Origin: Tilletia caries
Taxonomy: Eukaryota > Basidiomycota > Exobasidiomycetes > Tilletiales > Tilletiaceae
Assembly (NCBI GenBank): GCA_032718865.1
Contig: JALUTQ010000039.1
Location: forward strand, 1,674,001 to 1,738,000
Length of the DNA: 64,000 nucleotides
Direction of reading: 5' to 3'
Part shown: piece by piece, positions 46,238 through 58,404 of the stretch
Layout of the letters: the number at the start of each line of letters is the position of its first letter
Position numbering within the stretch: position 1 is the first letter of the stretch
Notes under the pieces: model-generated
The model's database searches: none
Told to the model about the DNA's origin: nothing
Seen by the model: only the letters and a program-made list of their open reading frames with translations
Made by a program: the position numbers and the translations under genes

Positions 46238-46867
46238 ATGGCTGTTGCGTACGTCTCTCATTCTCTCTAAGCTGCGAGCGCGGGCACGCTGCGAGCTGAC
46301 CCATCTTGTTCATGCTCCCTCTTCTGGCCTCAGCTACGATGAAGGGGTCATCATCGGTGCAGACTCAAGAACAACAATGGGCAGGTGAGCATCTCTCTCT
46401 CTCTCCTCTCATAGTGCTGCGCGTCCCTGTTCTGCATCCCTTGCTGACCTCGCTCCCCATCTCTCAAAATCAGCTACATCGTAAGCATTCGAACCGCAAC
46501 TCCAGCCCAAATTGCTCCAAGCCGAACCCCCCAGGCGAGCTAACCATCCATTCCTTCTCAACGAACCTCCCACAGGCCAACCGCGTCACCGACAAGCTCA
46601 CCCACATCCTGCCTCTCTGCCCGAGCCAACGTTACAAGATCATCGGTATATGCCTTCTATTGTTCCCGTCTCTGTCCTTACTTACTGACACGCCTTCTTC
46701 TGTCTCGCTCCTTTCACCTCCAGATGCCCACTCTTTGCTCTTGCTCCTCTGATCTCTGAGCAGCGTTTCGAGATCCCTGTCGCGTCCTGCCATCGACAAG
46801 CTGCCGACCATCTACCGCGAGATCGGCACCGACTACGATGAGCGCGTCTTGCCCAGTGTTGTCAACG
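46238..46867 (+). pseudogene. Chimeric gene fragment: proteasome beta-1 exons joined to a prohibitin exon
   Basis: Three introns with GT/AG ends connect ATG GCT GTT GC, CTACGATGAAGG..., CTACATC and GCCAACCGCGTC.... The product MAVAYDEGVIIGADSRTTMG SYIANRVTDKLTHI is the N-terminal part of the beta-1 (PRE3/PSMB6) catalytic subunit; the frame before the ATG even reads THI, echoing the TTIMAV active-site start. After 46608 proteasome similarity stops (the expected HDxIYCCRSG is missing). An exon at 46764-46867 encodes SRSLSRPAIDKLPTIYREIG TDYDERVLPSVVN, a prohibitin SPFH segment ending at a phase-1 splice donor. Neither gene is complete. Introns are retained, so the pieces moved as DNA. Confidence 0.8.
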
Positions 46868-47223
46868 GTCAGTACCGCTTCTCAGCAGATGAGCCCCCTG
46901 GCTGCGTCGGCTCTGTCGTCATGGTACCGCTGTATGTGCATGCGTACCCTTGCTTATTACCTTGGCCTTAGTGGCGAATAATAATGAATGAACGGCGATG
47001 CTGGCAAATGGCAGCGGGCTGACCAATAAATCAACTCAAGACGGATCTACTCAGAGTATGAGTATGTACATATGTGCTACATAATGAGTATTGATTATCA
47101 ATGAATCGGCTGGCCGTCGGTATTCTCTGTTCGGCCTGCGGGCGGTGCGGCGCAGAATATCCAGGGTTCTCACAAGTAAAAATGAAGTTGCAGCGTCCGA
47201 CCGACCGAGCACTTCGATATATA
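46868..47223. other. Intergenic, nothing recognised
   Basis: About 350 bp between the chimeric fragment and the first MITE. AT-richer than host gene flanks; short frames only. Confidence 0.5.
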
Positions 47224-47476
47224 ACGGGTGACTTCAAGAATCCCAATGATTTATGCCGGCGTGATTAATGATTAATGGATCAATGGCGGAGTACTTCAAG
47301 AATTGCTCAGCTTTTGGCTGTGAACCCAAGTCAATGACAGGTTCGACAGCGCAAAAAATCTATCCAGGGGGGGGGGGGGGCCTGGATTGATCTCCTATGT
47401 GAGGCATTGATTTAATGATCTATGCCACTGTTAATGTTAATGTTAATGATTAATGGCAATTCTTGAAGTCACCCGT
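47224..47476. mobile_element. TA-flanked MITE, 253 bp
   Basis: Terminal inverted repeats ACGGGTGACTTCAAGAAT (18 bp, perfect), flanked on both sides by TA (47222-47223, 47477-47478). Interior has TTAATG tandem units and a G13 run (47369-47381). Non-coding. Confidence 0.8.
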
Positions 47477-47492
47477 TAACATGTCACCCATA

Positions 47493-47967
47493 CGAGGTGG
47501 TTGTCAAAAGTATCCGGACACTAAAATTTTAACCATACGTTTACTAAGTGTTCGCCTCTATTGAGCTCTCGATGCAACTCAAAGACATGGATATGGAAGA
47601 CGCTCAATGATGGGCCATTTGGAAAGCCTCTATACCGGAGAACAACTTCTCTCTGTGGAGTTTTCCCAGCTCTGACTTGGAAGACAGGTTGCTCTAAGTG
47701 GAAAGAGGAAGAAACGATTGCAATTAGTAATCTACTAGGTGATTTCAAACTCCTTCACACCCACCTTACTCAACCCAGCTCCTCATTTTTTCTCAATTTT
47801 TTGAGTCACATATTCCGATGCTTCTGCACTCGCGCTAGAAGGTCAGCTAAGAGGTGTATTTTTACAGATTTTACTGACCAAGTTTGACTTAAGGTGAAAT
47901 AGAGGCGAACACTTAGTAAACGTATGGTTAAAATTTTAGTGTCCGGATACTTTTGACAACCACCTCG
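47493..47967. mobile_element. Tc1/mariner-type MITE, 475 bp, 70-bp perfect TIRs
   Basis: The left end CGAGGTGGTTGTCAAAAGTA... is repeated as an exact reverse complement at the right end for 70 bp. Both sides have TA (47491-47492, 47968-47969), the Tc1/mariner target duplication. The ~335-bp interior has no transposase. Confidence 0.93.
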
Positions 47968-47969
47968 TA

Positions 47970-48688
47970 TATGTATTATCGTCGCTTCATCAGGGTACAC
48001 GAATACGTCGCAAGCTTCAAGCAAAACCCAGGCCTACGGAAGGGTCGCCCGAAACCTTCGTCGAAGGGACGTTCTTACCGCCTGGCCTGTGGGCAAGGGG
48101 CCTAACGGCAGGAACACGGGATATTTTGCAGACTTGAAAAAAGCACATGCAAAGCAGATGTAAGCAGGGACATCAATAGGGACCCGGCGACCATTCATTA
48201 AGACGGCACCTTTTTAGCGGGGTCGGATGGGTAATTTTCCGCTACCAAAGCCCATCTGCTCCCTCTCATCACATCGTCATTTTCTTTCAACACTCATCCA
48301 GCGCTCCAGCCTCCAAGCTCCAATGACCAATCTGTTACGCCTCACCTTGGACCTTTCCACTAGTCTGCGGTGGGAAATGAGGTATTGTGAGGCAGATGCT
48401 CTGTGTGCGACTGCCTACTTATATTGTGGGCCGATGTTTTGAATTTTTGATCTCTCTGGTCCCTTAAAATGGGGACCTGGCCGAGCGTTTCCTGATCTCA
48501 ACCTTCTTCCCTTCCTCCATCATCCGACTTCCTTCAGCGCGCTCATTCTCGCTCTGTGTCCCTTCGCTGATTCGCTTGCTCACTCGTTCAGCCCCCCCCC
48601 CCCCTGCGTTCCCCCTCTCTTTCTCCGCTGCAGGACTTCGAATTCGCTCGGTCCAAATACCCTCTGTCAGGAGCGCTTCGATCCGAAT
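47970..48688. promoter_or_regulatory. Upstream region of the MFS transporter gene
   Basis: About 720 bp with C/T-rich leader sequence and a C13 run at about 48,592-48,604. No gene or repeat recognised. Confidence 0.5.
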
Positions 48689-51041
48689 ATGAGCGACTCT
48701 CTCCGCCACACGATGTCCAAGAAGGACGACGACACCAAGGATGTCGAGAAGCAGAAGGAACTGTCCGCGCCTCCAGCCTATGACGGGACTACCGAGCGCA
48801 AGGATGAGCTGGCAGCAGACCTTGCCGTACATGTCGAGGCCGCTGCTGTCTCCGGAGCCTACGAACGTGAGTATATCTGGAGGAGAGGAAGGGGAAGATC
48901 ACGATGACTGAGTAGTACGCTCTCTTCCCACGCGGTCTCACACCCATTTTAGGCAAGGTCTTTGTTTTGAACAAGGTCATGAACGAAGACATCGGCATGG
49001 GAAAGTTCCAATGGCAGCTCTTCGTCCTCTCTGGTTTCGGATGGACAGTCGACAATATCTTCCTCCAAGGTGTCGCTATCATTTTGCCCCAGATCAAGCG
49101 CGAATTGACAGGCTATCCGCCTGAGTGGGCCACCTTCAGTCTATACATCGGCTTGATTATCGGTGCAATGCTGTGGGGCATTCTTGCAGACATCGTTGGA
49201 AGGAGACTCTCCTTCAATGTCACTCTGTTCCTCGCAGGTGTCTTCGGTATCGCAGGTGAGTGAAATGGCATAACGAAAGGAGCGATGGGTCAAGGCATCG
49301 GCTCTCAACTTTCACTCTTTCTCTCCTCAGCGGGCGCGGCGCCCAACTTCATTGGTCTTTGTGGTCTTCTGGCCGCCCTCGGCGTCGGTCTCGGCGGAAA
49401 CTTGCCTGTCGATGGCATGCTCTTCCTCGAGTTCATTCCCGGAAAGAACCAGAACCTTCTCACTCTCCTCAGGTTGGTGGCTCTTTTGAAGCACATCGTG
49501 ATCTTCAGCGTCTGACTGCCTGAACCGTTCTCCTCAGTGTCTTTTGGGCGATCGGCCAGTTGATCGCCTCCCTCATCGCCTGGGGCTTCATCGCCAACTA
49601 CAGCTGTTCCGACGCGTCAGCCGTCTGTCTCCGGGCTGACAACCCCGGTGTGAGTCAAAATCTACGCACATCGTGGTATTATGACTTGGTCATTCAACTG
49701 ACACACGCCAATTTTTCTTTTCGCATCTGCCTGTGAAATCGCACGGGGTCGATTGGTTTGTAGTGGCGCTACACTTTCTACACACTGGGCGCCATCACCT
49801 TCGTCCTTTTCATCTTCCGCTTCGCCGTCTTCTCGCTCCCTGAATCGCCCAAGTTCCTCGTCGCTAAAGGCCGGGACGCCGAAGCGGTAGCCGTCATGCG
49901 CGAAATTGCGCGTCGTAACGGCAAGGAATTGACATCGAAGCAGTTGTCTCTCTCCCTCTTGCGCGGCCTCTCCGGTGAGACCGTTGACGAGGCGGAGGCG
50001 GCTGAACAGGAGGAGCGCGCCGCAGCACCTGCTGCACGCACGGGCCCTCTTGATGCGATCAAGAATCTCGTGTCGGCTCCCATCAGCGTGGCCCGGGGCC
50101 TCGCTCAGATTCGACCCTCGTACTTCAAGCCCGACATGTCTCACGTGTACCCGCTCTTCGCTGGCAAGAAGCTTGCGTACAATACCTCGATTGTGATTTT
50201 GCTTTGGGGTATCATTGGTGAGTCTATCAACAATTGAAACTGTCGCTGAGCTCTGACGCACTGGAACGCGCCAAATAACACAAAACCCTTCTTACCACTA
50301 TGGCAGGTCTTGCATACCCGTTGTTCAACGCGTTCTTGCCCCTGTTGCTCGCAAGCCAGTCTTCCAGCACGGACGAAACCTACCGCAACTATGCCATCAT
50401 TTCCGTCTGCGGTATTCCCGGCTCTATCCTGGCAGCGTGGATGGTGCGTCATTCCATAGATCCCTTCTCTTTGACTTCTCTGGGTCTTATGTTCACAGGT
50501 TGACTGAACGCGTCTCGTTCTTTCCCCCCCTCACTCTTTCTTCAGGTGGACCTGCCCCGCTCCGGTCGGCGTGGCGCTATGGCGATCGGAACCTTGTCTA
50601 CAGCCCTCTTCCTGTTCGGCCTGACCCAGGTCGGCGATAACAACACCGCCTCACTCGTGCTCAATTGTATCAACGCGAGTGCGCAGAACATCATGTACGG
50701 CGTTCTGTACTCGTACACTCCTGAGTGCTTCCCGTACGTGTCAGATCTCCATTCTTCTATTTTGTTGCGCGCCAAAACGAATCGTCTAAAACGACTAACA
50801 CATGAATTCTTCTCCTTCCCATTTCTTCTTCTGATGCGTTTGCAGAGCTCCCCACCGCGGAACGGGCGACGGTATTGCGTCCTCTTTCAACCGGGTTACA
50901 GGTGCCATGGCTCCGATCATCCGCATCTACGCCGCCGGGACCGTTTTTGTCCCCGTCTACGTTTCCGCTAGTCTCTTCGTCATCGCTGCCGTTTTGATGT
51001 GCACGCTCCAAGTCGAGTCGCGAGGCCGCACGGCTCTTTGA
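48689..51041 (+). CDS. Major facilitator superfamily transporter
   Basis: Plasma-membrane transporter of the sugar-porter/SV2-like MFS group. Start MSDSLRHTMSKKDDDTKDVE at 48689; hydrophilic 80-residue N-terminus. The first half follows: FQWQLFVLSGFGWTVDNIFL and FSLYIGLIIGAMLWGILADI VGRRLSF (the inter-helix 2-3 GxLaDxxGRR signature). Then GLGGNLPVDGMLFLEFIPG, a long cytoplasmic loop (about 100 residues) and the second half AYNTSIVILLWGIIGLAYPL, LPRSGRRGAMAIGTLSTALF and YSYTPECFPAPHRGTGDGIA. Seven or eight introns, all small. About 600 residues with the expected 12 helices. The PVDGMLFLEFIP and TPE(C)FPxxxRGTG motifs are typical of uncharacterised fungal relatives of phosphate/organic-ion porters. 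Substrate unknown. Confidence 0.85.
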
Positions 51042-51545
51042 AGCGCGTTCCCAACAAGCCGAAATATGGAAACTCGCGTTGCGACACGGCGAGGACGCGG
51101 ATTCGAATGCGCGAGGGAATCTACGAACAAACAGGGTTGGGAGGACCGAGTATCAAATAACACTGGGGGCTATGAAATGATGGCGACGATCTACGATACG
51201 ATACTAAAAATGGCACTAGGTACCTCTGTCGCTCAGGGCCGGACGCGACTTCCTTGAACCCTTGCCGGCCACGGCGCCTGCAACGCTCTTCTCCTTCCTG
51301 CTACCCTCTGCCACTTTGCTCCGAGCTTTGCCTGCTGCTCCAAACCATGAATTACGACTCGCCACGTATCCACGTATCCCTTTTGTGTTTCTAGAGCCGC
51401 TGAATGAAAATTTGAATGTGCCATGTAGATCTTGCTTCTTCTGCTCCTCTTTCGACTGCCTTACATCGATGTACGAGGATCCCTCCTTGACCGGTCCCCA
51501 GCGGGATGAGTCTGCACTGAGGGTTCTCTATTTCGACATTACTGG
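51042..51545. other. Convergent 3' region between MFS gene and NUP192
   Basis: About 500 bp, no convincing gene. A minus-strand basic frame (51,220-51,340; KARSKVAEGSRKEKSVAGA) lacks a start and family and was not called. Confidence 0.5.
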
Positions 51546-54500
51546 CTAGTCCTCATCCACGTCCTCCTCTTGGAACGGCGCCAACCGGACCGATGTGAAG
51601 GCTGCCAACGCGTCCAAGAAGCGTCCACTACCCGCTTCACCACACTGACCTGACCCGACCACAGCCGCTTTAGCGTCTTTGATCGCATTCTTCAGATCTC
51701 TGCCCAAGCCCGCCTCCACCTCGCGCTTCGCTGCATCCGCCTCTTTTTTGACCGTATCGACGTCGTGCGCATGGTCCTCCCTTCCGCCGTTCCACGCCGC
51801 CAAGGCTGTTGATGCTGATGCTGTACCACCATTGGAACTAGGCATCGATATACCGGATAGCATGACGACCAGTTGAGTCGCACAGAGCGCTAGGGTCTGT
51901 TCGAGCATACCGGCGTGCATGGCTTTTTCGGCGGCAGATGATGAGGTACCAGCTGGTCTACTCGGCTTTCGCAAGGAGTCGATAAGGTGCGTGCTCAGAT
52001 CCATGAGCGTGCCGAGCGATGCGGGCTCGGACGGATAGGTGCGAAGAGACTGGGAGAGGGAAAGGCGAAAGTACATGAGCATTGCTCCGCATCGCCGCTT
52101 GGATCACTAGAATGCGCAAACCTCACTCACAGGTTTCACAAGTCGTCGAGCAGGACCGGGAACGTCGCTGACGAACAGCAACTCCGGCCCAGTCACGGTG
52201 AAAAAGGCCGAGACGATGCAACCAGCGACGTCTCGTAGTACCTTGGTCGCCTCCTCCACAGACGGCCGCGCTGATGCTTCTTGCTGCAAGAGCGCCTGAA
52301 CCTGGAGAGGGTGCTGGAGCAGGTACACTGTCTGCTGGAGCAGGATCGAGGCCCTGTCCGTCAGCGCTGATAACAAGATCACCATTGCTGAGTTCCGCTT
52401 CATCGAGCCGGTTGCGTAAGCCGGGGCAACAGCTCGACACAGACCATAGTAGAACTGCGCCGCCGCTTGTATTGAGGCCAGCTGCCCAGGGCAAATCTTC
52501 TCTGAGCGCTGACTCGTCCGGCTCCCTACCACAAACGTTCCACTCGCCTCTCCAAACGCCGAGGCCGACAGCTCGAAGGCCGAAAGGATCTGGAGATGGT
52601 ACAGCCGTGCAAAGCCGAGGACTTCCTCCTCTACGAACCGTGCCGAAGGGCTTGACCAGCCCTCGCCGCCGTTCAGGTTGTCAATCAGGCTGATGACCAC
52701 CCTGAGCATCAGGATCCAGGCGTCGAATAAGGGCCGAGGCACCAAGGCGCTCGGCGAGGGCTGGACCGCTCCTGCTTCGAGCGCCTCGGTCAGCGCGTTG
52801 GCCGTCAAGGCTGACATGACGCCACCGTGCACCAGCGCCTCTGGGAGACCAGGCCGACAGGACAGTGCAAGAACCAAAGAGAGCAACGGCTGGGCAAACA
52901 GCCAGACCTCCCCCTGTCCGTTGACGTCGAAAGCTCCATTGGTCTGAGTTGGAGAGAGGATCGGAGCGCGCTGGATCAGGTCGAACACCAGTCCAATTAC
53001 GCCCGTCTCGTACAGATCCTGCGCCAGGGCTGGGCTTCCGCCAGGCAGCGCCAATAGCGGACAAAGCACAGAGCCGATGAGGGCCACGTCGTCATGACAT
53101 GCCACCATGGAGCCGATCTCCGTCCGGCTGCGCATGGAGTCGATGCCGTACTGCAACGCACCACCCAAAGCGACGAGGACGCGTCTGCGGAAGGTCTCGC
53201 CCGCCTTGCCAAGGACAATGCCCGCCTCTCGGGAGCTGTGGTCGTCCAGCTTAGAGATGAGCTTGAGACCTGCCAAAATCTTGGGAGGGCAGAGTCCGAT
53301 GAGTGAAAGGACGTCCTGATGTAGACTCGCCCACACCTCCCACGAATACCGGTCCTTGGCTTCGACGACAGCAAAGCCCTGCTCAGCCAGCCGCTGACAG
53401 AGTTCAATGACCTTGACTGTGTTCGCCAGCGCGTCCTGCCGCAGCACCGCGCCCTCTTCCACATCCGTATCCGCATCACCCTCCCACGCAGCCTTCAAAA
53501 TGATCCGGAGGAGCTTCATCCGTTTCCGGTTCACATCCACCATGTACCCTTCCACGCTCGTGTCCGACACCGTGACCTCCGCACACCGGACAAAAGCAGC
53601 CAACAGCGTTCGCTCCTGTTCGGCTGGTGTCGCTTGCCACGGCAACCTCGTCTTGTGAAGGGTGAGTGCGTCCAGGAAGTGCGTCCAGCCCCAGAGTAGC
53701 ACTCGCTGCGCCGTCGACGTGCTCAGGTCGTTATTGACACAAGCCAGCTCCAAAAGCAGCGCCCGCAGTTCCTCCGCAGGCGTGCCCACCTCCGCAGCCA
53801 GCCCATCCAACTTGTCCAACAAGAGCGCCCCGTCGTACTTGAACGAGTCCCCATACAGCTGATTGAAAGGCTCGTCGGGCCGAGGCCGCCAGAAGCCAGC
53901 AAGGGAGACGCCCAACCCGCTCCTCTTGAACAGGCCCTGCAGCCGCTCCGCCCGTTCCGGCTGAGAGACAATCGTGCACGCATCTACAAGCGCACCAACT
54001 AGCTCCGAGCTCTGCCCAATCTGCACAGCCTCCTTAAACACGGTCACTTTACTTTGGGCAACCCGGATCGCAGGCGTGACGACCGACGACGGGCTCGAGG
54101 AGGCACATCGGTACAGAATCTCGCTGGCGAACAGATCCAGCGCGGCTGCTTTGCAGGTCACCTGGTAGCAGTACCGTGCCACAGAATCGTGGGCGTCCGT
54201 AGCCCAGCTGCCGTCCGGGCCGACGATGATCTCCGAGGCCGTCGCAGGTGGCGGTTCCGTCTTGAACAGGGCCAATTCCCGCACGGCCTTCCATAGATCT
54301 TCGCCCTCGCTAATAGCGCCGATACTGCTCTGGAGATTTGACCGTTGTAGCCAGATCGAGGAAAGGAGCTGGAGGACAGCCTCGAGCAGCCGTGGCGTGC
54401 CTCCGAACAGGTTCTTCCACCGACCGACTTCACGTGCCGCCAGAGACAGAAGAGGGGTCGCGTTCCCTACCTCAGCTGTAGCCTTCTCCGTCTCCTTCTC

Positions 54501-57500
54501 CTTCCCTGCACCCGAGCCTGATCCCGTGCCACCCGGTACAACACGTCCGTTCGCGAGCAGAAGGGCAGCAAGCGCAGGCTGCGAACTCGCAATGACCGCC
54601 AACAACCTCCACAACTCGCGCTTGACAGGCACCGCATGCGAATGCTCCAGAATTTCCGCCATCCGTGCGCGAAGGGCAGACATGTTGCTCGTCGAGCCGA
54701 GGTGGGCGATCAGATTGAAGTTCAACTCTGGAGAGGCTGGCGAGATCGCTGCTGCCGCGCGCACCACGCTCTGAAGTAGCTGCAGCGCAGCGAGCGAAAG
54801 GAGCGGGGAGACGTCGGCAACCGCATACGCCATCACCGCGCTCGCCGTGCTCTCGTGTACAAACGTCGTACCCGAACCAAGCCGATCCGATATATTCCCA
54901 CTCTCGAAGAAGGAAAGGACCATCAGACTTGGGGACGCCGTTGTCGTCGTCGTTTCAGGCTCCCTCTGCTGGGAGCGTCCAATGATGCTGGCCGCAAAGC
55001 CGAGAGCAGCCGTCAGTGCGCGCTCGACCGTACCAAGCTGATCCCGATCCGCCAGATCGATCGCAGCCAACATCGCATGTCCGCTATTCAAAAGCAGAAA
55101 CATGGGCCGGATCGCATGCACGTCCGCCCCACCGCTGACGAACAACCTCTCCACGCTCATGCCCAACGCCGCCGCACCTGATTCCGCCAGCCGCAAACTC
55201 GGATCATCCAAGATGGCTTCGAAAAGGGAGAGACAGCGTTCAGCCAGCAACAGCCGCTCCCCCGGATCGCGATAGGTCCATCCATAGAAATGCGTCCAAA
55301 CCGCGCTAAAAACCCATTGCGCACACTCCGCCAGCTTGGTACTCTGGACTTCGAGCGTCTCGGTGGGGGTGGCGAGGTGGTTGGCGCGTAGCTCGGCACT
55401 GAGTGCGGAGAGGAAATCCAGGAGAGCGAGGGTGCCTGTGAAGGAGCCTGCACGGACTTCGGTCGCTAACAGGCGGTCACATGAGTGAGTCGAGGAAATG
55501 ACCGAGCGGAATGAGGAACCCGCTGCCGAGTTCGATCTAGAAGGCGGGATAAGATCCGCTGATCGTAACAAGGACCAGATGGTGCTGCTCTCGTGCGGCA
55601 GTAAGGTAGCAAGAAGTTGGTACGCGCTCGAGATACATCGGCTCGCACTTGTGTCGCTCTGGAGCGCGTTGCTCAGCAGACTGATGACGATGGCCGAAAG
55701 CGACGAGGACGCTCGCGCATGACCGTCGGTAAGAGAAACCGTCCCATCACCGCCGCCACCGACGTCGGCATCCCACGACCGCAGATGCTCGAGCAGAGCC
55801 GAGGCCGTCTGAGGCGAGGCCATCGCGACAGCGAACAAATCCAGGGCGTCACTGACGACGACTTCCATCGAATCATGCGAGCTCGCCGGCGCGAGCGCGT
55901 AGAAATCTAACGCCTTCCCGCCCGCCGTCTGTTCAAAAACAGCACTATCGTCCACCCGCACATCCACCGCGTGAGCCTGCGACGAGCCGCGCACTACCAT
56001 TGCTGATGTCCTGCTCCGCTCGGGCGTGGGGACGAGTGCAAGGAGAAAATCGCGCAACAGGACCCAGCCGGACTTGGGCTGATCGAGCGACCAGAGCGCT
56101 ATGGACTGGACGCTGTCCTCGTGCGAGATTAAGACACCCTGACTGCCGACAGGCACCACATGCCGCCCCAAGACCGGGATCGGTCTGATGGCCTCGTACA
56201 CAGCCGAGCCGTCGGAGCCTCCGCTGACAACCCCCCAGAACGCGCCATAGACCGGGTTATTTGCCGGCAAAGGAAACGTCAACGACGACAGATTGACAAA
56301 GTACGAGATGGTAGAGGAGAGGGACTCGGCTGCTGCTCTTGTTGCATCCGGAGGTGCATGTCCACCTGTGGGGAGACGAGTGACGCCGGAGAAGGTCTGG
56401 AGGAGACGGAGTAACGGGCGGAAACTGACGGGCCAGCGCCGGCGCGCGGTGTCGAGGATGGCGCCGCCTTGGCGCTCTTCGACGTCGCTGAGCCAAAATT
56501 GGAGACAGAGCTTGGGCAGCGCGGCAGCGAGGTCCGGGTGGATCCGAGTGCTGCTCGATGGTGAAGATGAAGCAGAGGCTGAAGCCGAGCAGATGGTCTC
56601 GAGCACGGTGACGAGTGCTTCAAAATCTGGCAGGTATTCGGGCCGGACGAGCTGTACGGAGGCGAGGACGAGCCGTTTGAGTGTGCTTCTGTAGTGGAGT
56701 GCCGCCGCCGGTGGCAAAGCGACGCCGGCATGAACGGGTAAAGCGGCAAGGAGCGGCGATCCCGCGATCTGCTGCAGACAGTAGAACAAAGCTGTATCAG
56801 GATCCAAGGCCATGGCAGACAACTTTTTCCAGATGGGATCGAGGTGCTCCCGTTCGAGGGCGTCTTCGAGATCGTGCAGATGTTCGGGAACGACGTTTCT
56901 ACCTGATGCCTCGCGCTGGGCTGTGAGAGCATCTTCGATGGCGCGGATGACGAGGGCCCAGGCGAGCATGAAGGGCCCCTGGAGGAGGTCGGGCTCGCCG
57001 AAGTCGAGGAAGTCGATGACTTTCCGGAGCAGGGCTGGGTCGTCTGCGAGGGTGGGTGATGTGGATGTTGACGAGCGGGAGGATGCTGAGGACGCGAGCT
57101 CGATGGGCCCTGAGTAGAGGTCGAGGTCGATGGTGATGACCATGAGTAAGACGAGGGTGAACTGGATGGACTGCTGCAGAGTGGTGGATTTAACAGGGAA
57201 AAAGCCCTGATTTGCCTGGACGCGACCGATGCCGGTCTCCTTGCACGCGTCGACGACAGCAGCGACGTTTTCGGGGAGCGAGGGCCGGTTGCGGAAGAAG
57301 GTGAAGGCGAGCTCGAGGAGGGCGAGCTGTTCCTTGAGCTGCTGGGTGGCCCAGAAGGATGCATACCCGATGACTTCGCGGACGTGCGAGGGCAGTTGCC
57401 GCTTTGTGCTGGCAGTGAAGGTCCGGATGCAGCGCGCGCCAAAGCCGACATTCATGATCTTGGCCAGGATTTGGAGTGCGCCGTCTTGGAAGGCGTGTCC

Positions 57501-58043
57501 CTCTGTCTCTGCGATGAGGAAGAGGGTCTGGACGCAGTGGATGGTCGCGAGTCGTTCTTCGAAGTGGAACTCGGTCAGGCGGTCGCAGAGTTCGTCCTTC
57601 TGTTGCTCGGTGAGGGCCTCGAGGTTGGTGATGGCGTGTGCGTGGATATAGGTGGTGAGAAGGAGGGCGGTCTGGACCTGATCGAGAACGAGTTTGTTGC
57701 TGAAATCGGCAGCGAGGGCCTTGATGGTGGGAGTGATGTTTATGGCTTTCCCATCGTGATCGTCCTGGGTGAGGCTGTTGCTGGCGTCGAGCTTGGACTT
57801 GGCCTGGCTGGAGGGCGAGGGGTCCTGCTCACCGCACTTCTGGAAGTGGGCGATTCGTGTGGAGAGTGCTTTAGAGAGCGCGTCCAGAGGCAAGTCTGCG
57901 CCTGGGTCCTGGAGCGCGTGTGCGAGGTCGGCATATGTTCTGGCAAGAGAGAGAGCGAGGGTCAGTTCAGTCGATGCGCGGGTCTGGCACACAGAGCGGA
58001 GAACTCACAGTCGCGCCTCAGCATGACTGTCGCCCAGCACCAT
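51546..58043 (-). CDS. NUP192: Large nuclear pore inner-ring scaffold, NUP192/NUP205 family
   Basis: Alpha-solenoid nucleoporin of about 2,130 residues. Exon 1 (MVLGDSHAEARL, ATG at 58043) joins across an intron to TYADLAHALQDPGADLPLDA; exon 2 is one giant exon of about 5.8 kb. A last intron near 52,125-52,045 leads to RTYPSEPASLGTLMDLSTHL and the stop at 51546. Support: size, the N-terminal LALALSLARTYADL-like helix, all-helical Leu/Ala-rich content, and segments such as CDRLTEFHFEERLATIHCVQ TLFLI, IGYASFWATQQLKEQLALLE and FNLIAHLGSTSNMSALRARM. No other domain is seen. The assignment is from overall pattern and length, not an alignment; another giant solenoid protein is the alternative. Confidence 0.75.
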
Positions 58044-58404
58044 CCTTTCCTTTCCGTCACGCTCAGCAGCAGTAGCAAGGCGAGTGTCGCTGACGATGAG
58101 CTCGAGCTCGAGCTCGACGGCGATGAGGTCGAGGCAAGGGAGCGAGTGAGTGAGTGATCATCGACATCTTCTCAGAAATCAAATGATCATGCTGTGTGCG
58201 GGAAAGGCTCCGAGCGCGACGCGGCTGCAAGCAAACAAACGAACAACAAACAAATTAAACGTGGCACAATGCAATGCGCGACGCGCCTCGAAAGCAGCCA
58301 GATACAACCGACTGAGTGGGTCGTTGAACAGTGAAAATAATGAGTGTGTATAAATGCGTGCGGAATACGAAGGGGCAGAGAGAGAAACAAAAGAATGAAG
58401 AAAG
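58044..58404. promoter_or_regulatory. NUP192 promoter / CDC25 3' flank
   Basis: About 360 bp. Minus-strand 58186-58233 carries the word CGCGTCGCGCTCGGAGCC, also present at 1389-1406 on the plus strand, preceded in both places by a GTTTGTTTG-rich tract and CAG. Confidence 0.55.

Noticed and set aside
47369..47381. G13 run as a special structure
   Set aside because: Simple homopolymer inside a MITE; no further G-tract spacing to support a quadruplex array.
51220..51424. Basic minus-strand frame near the NUP192 3' end
   Set aside because: No start codon, splice support or family resemblance.
56279..57451. 390-residue Ser/Pro-rich minus-strand frame
   Set aside because: Lies entirely within the NUP192 exon in another frame.
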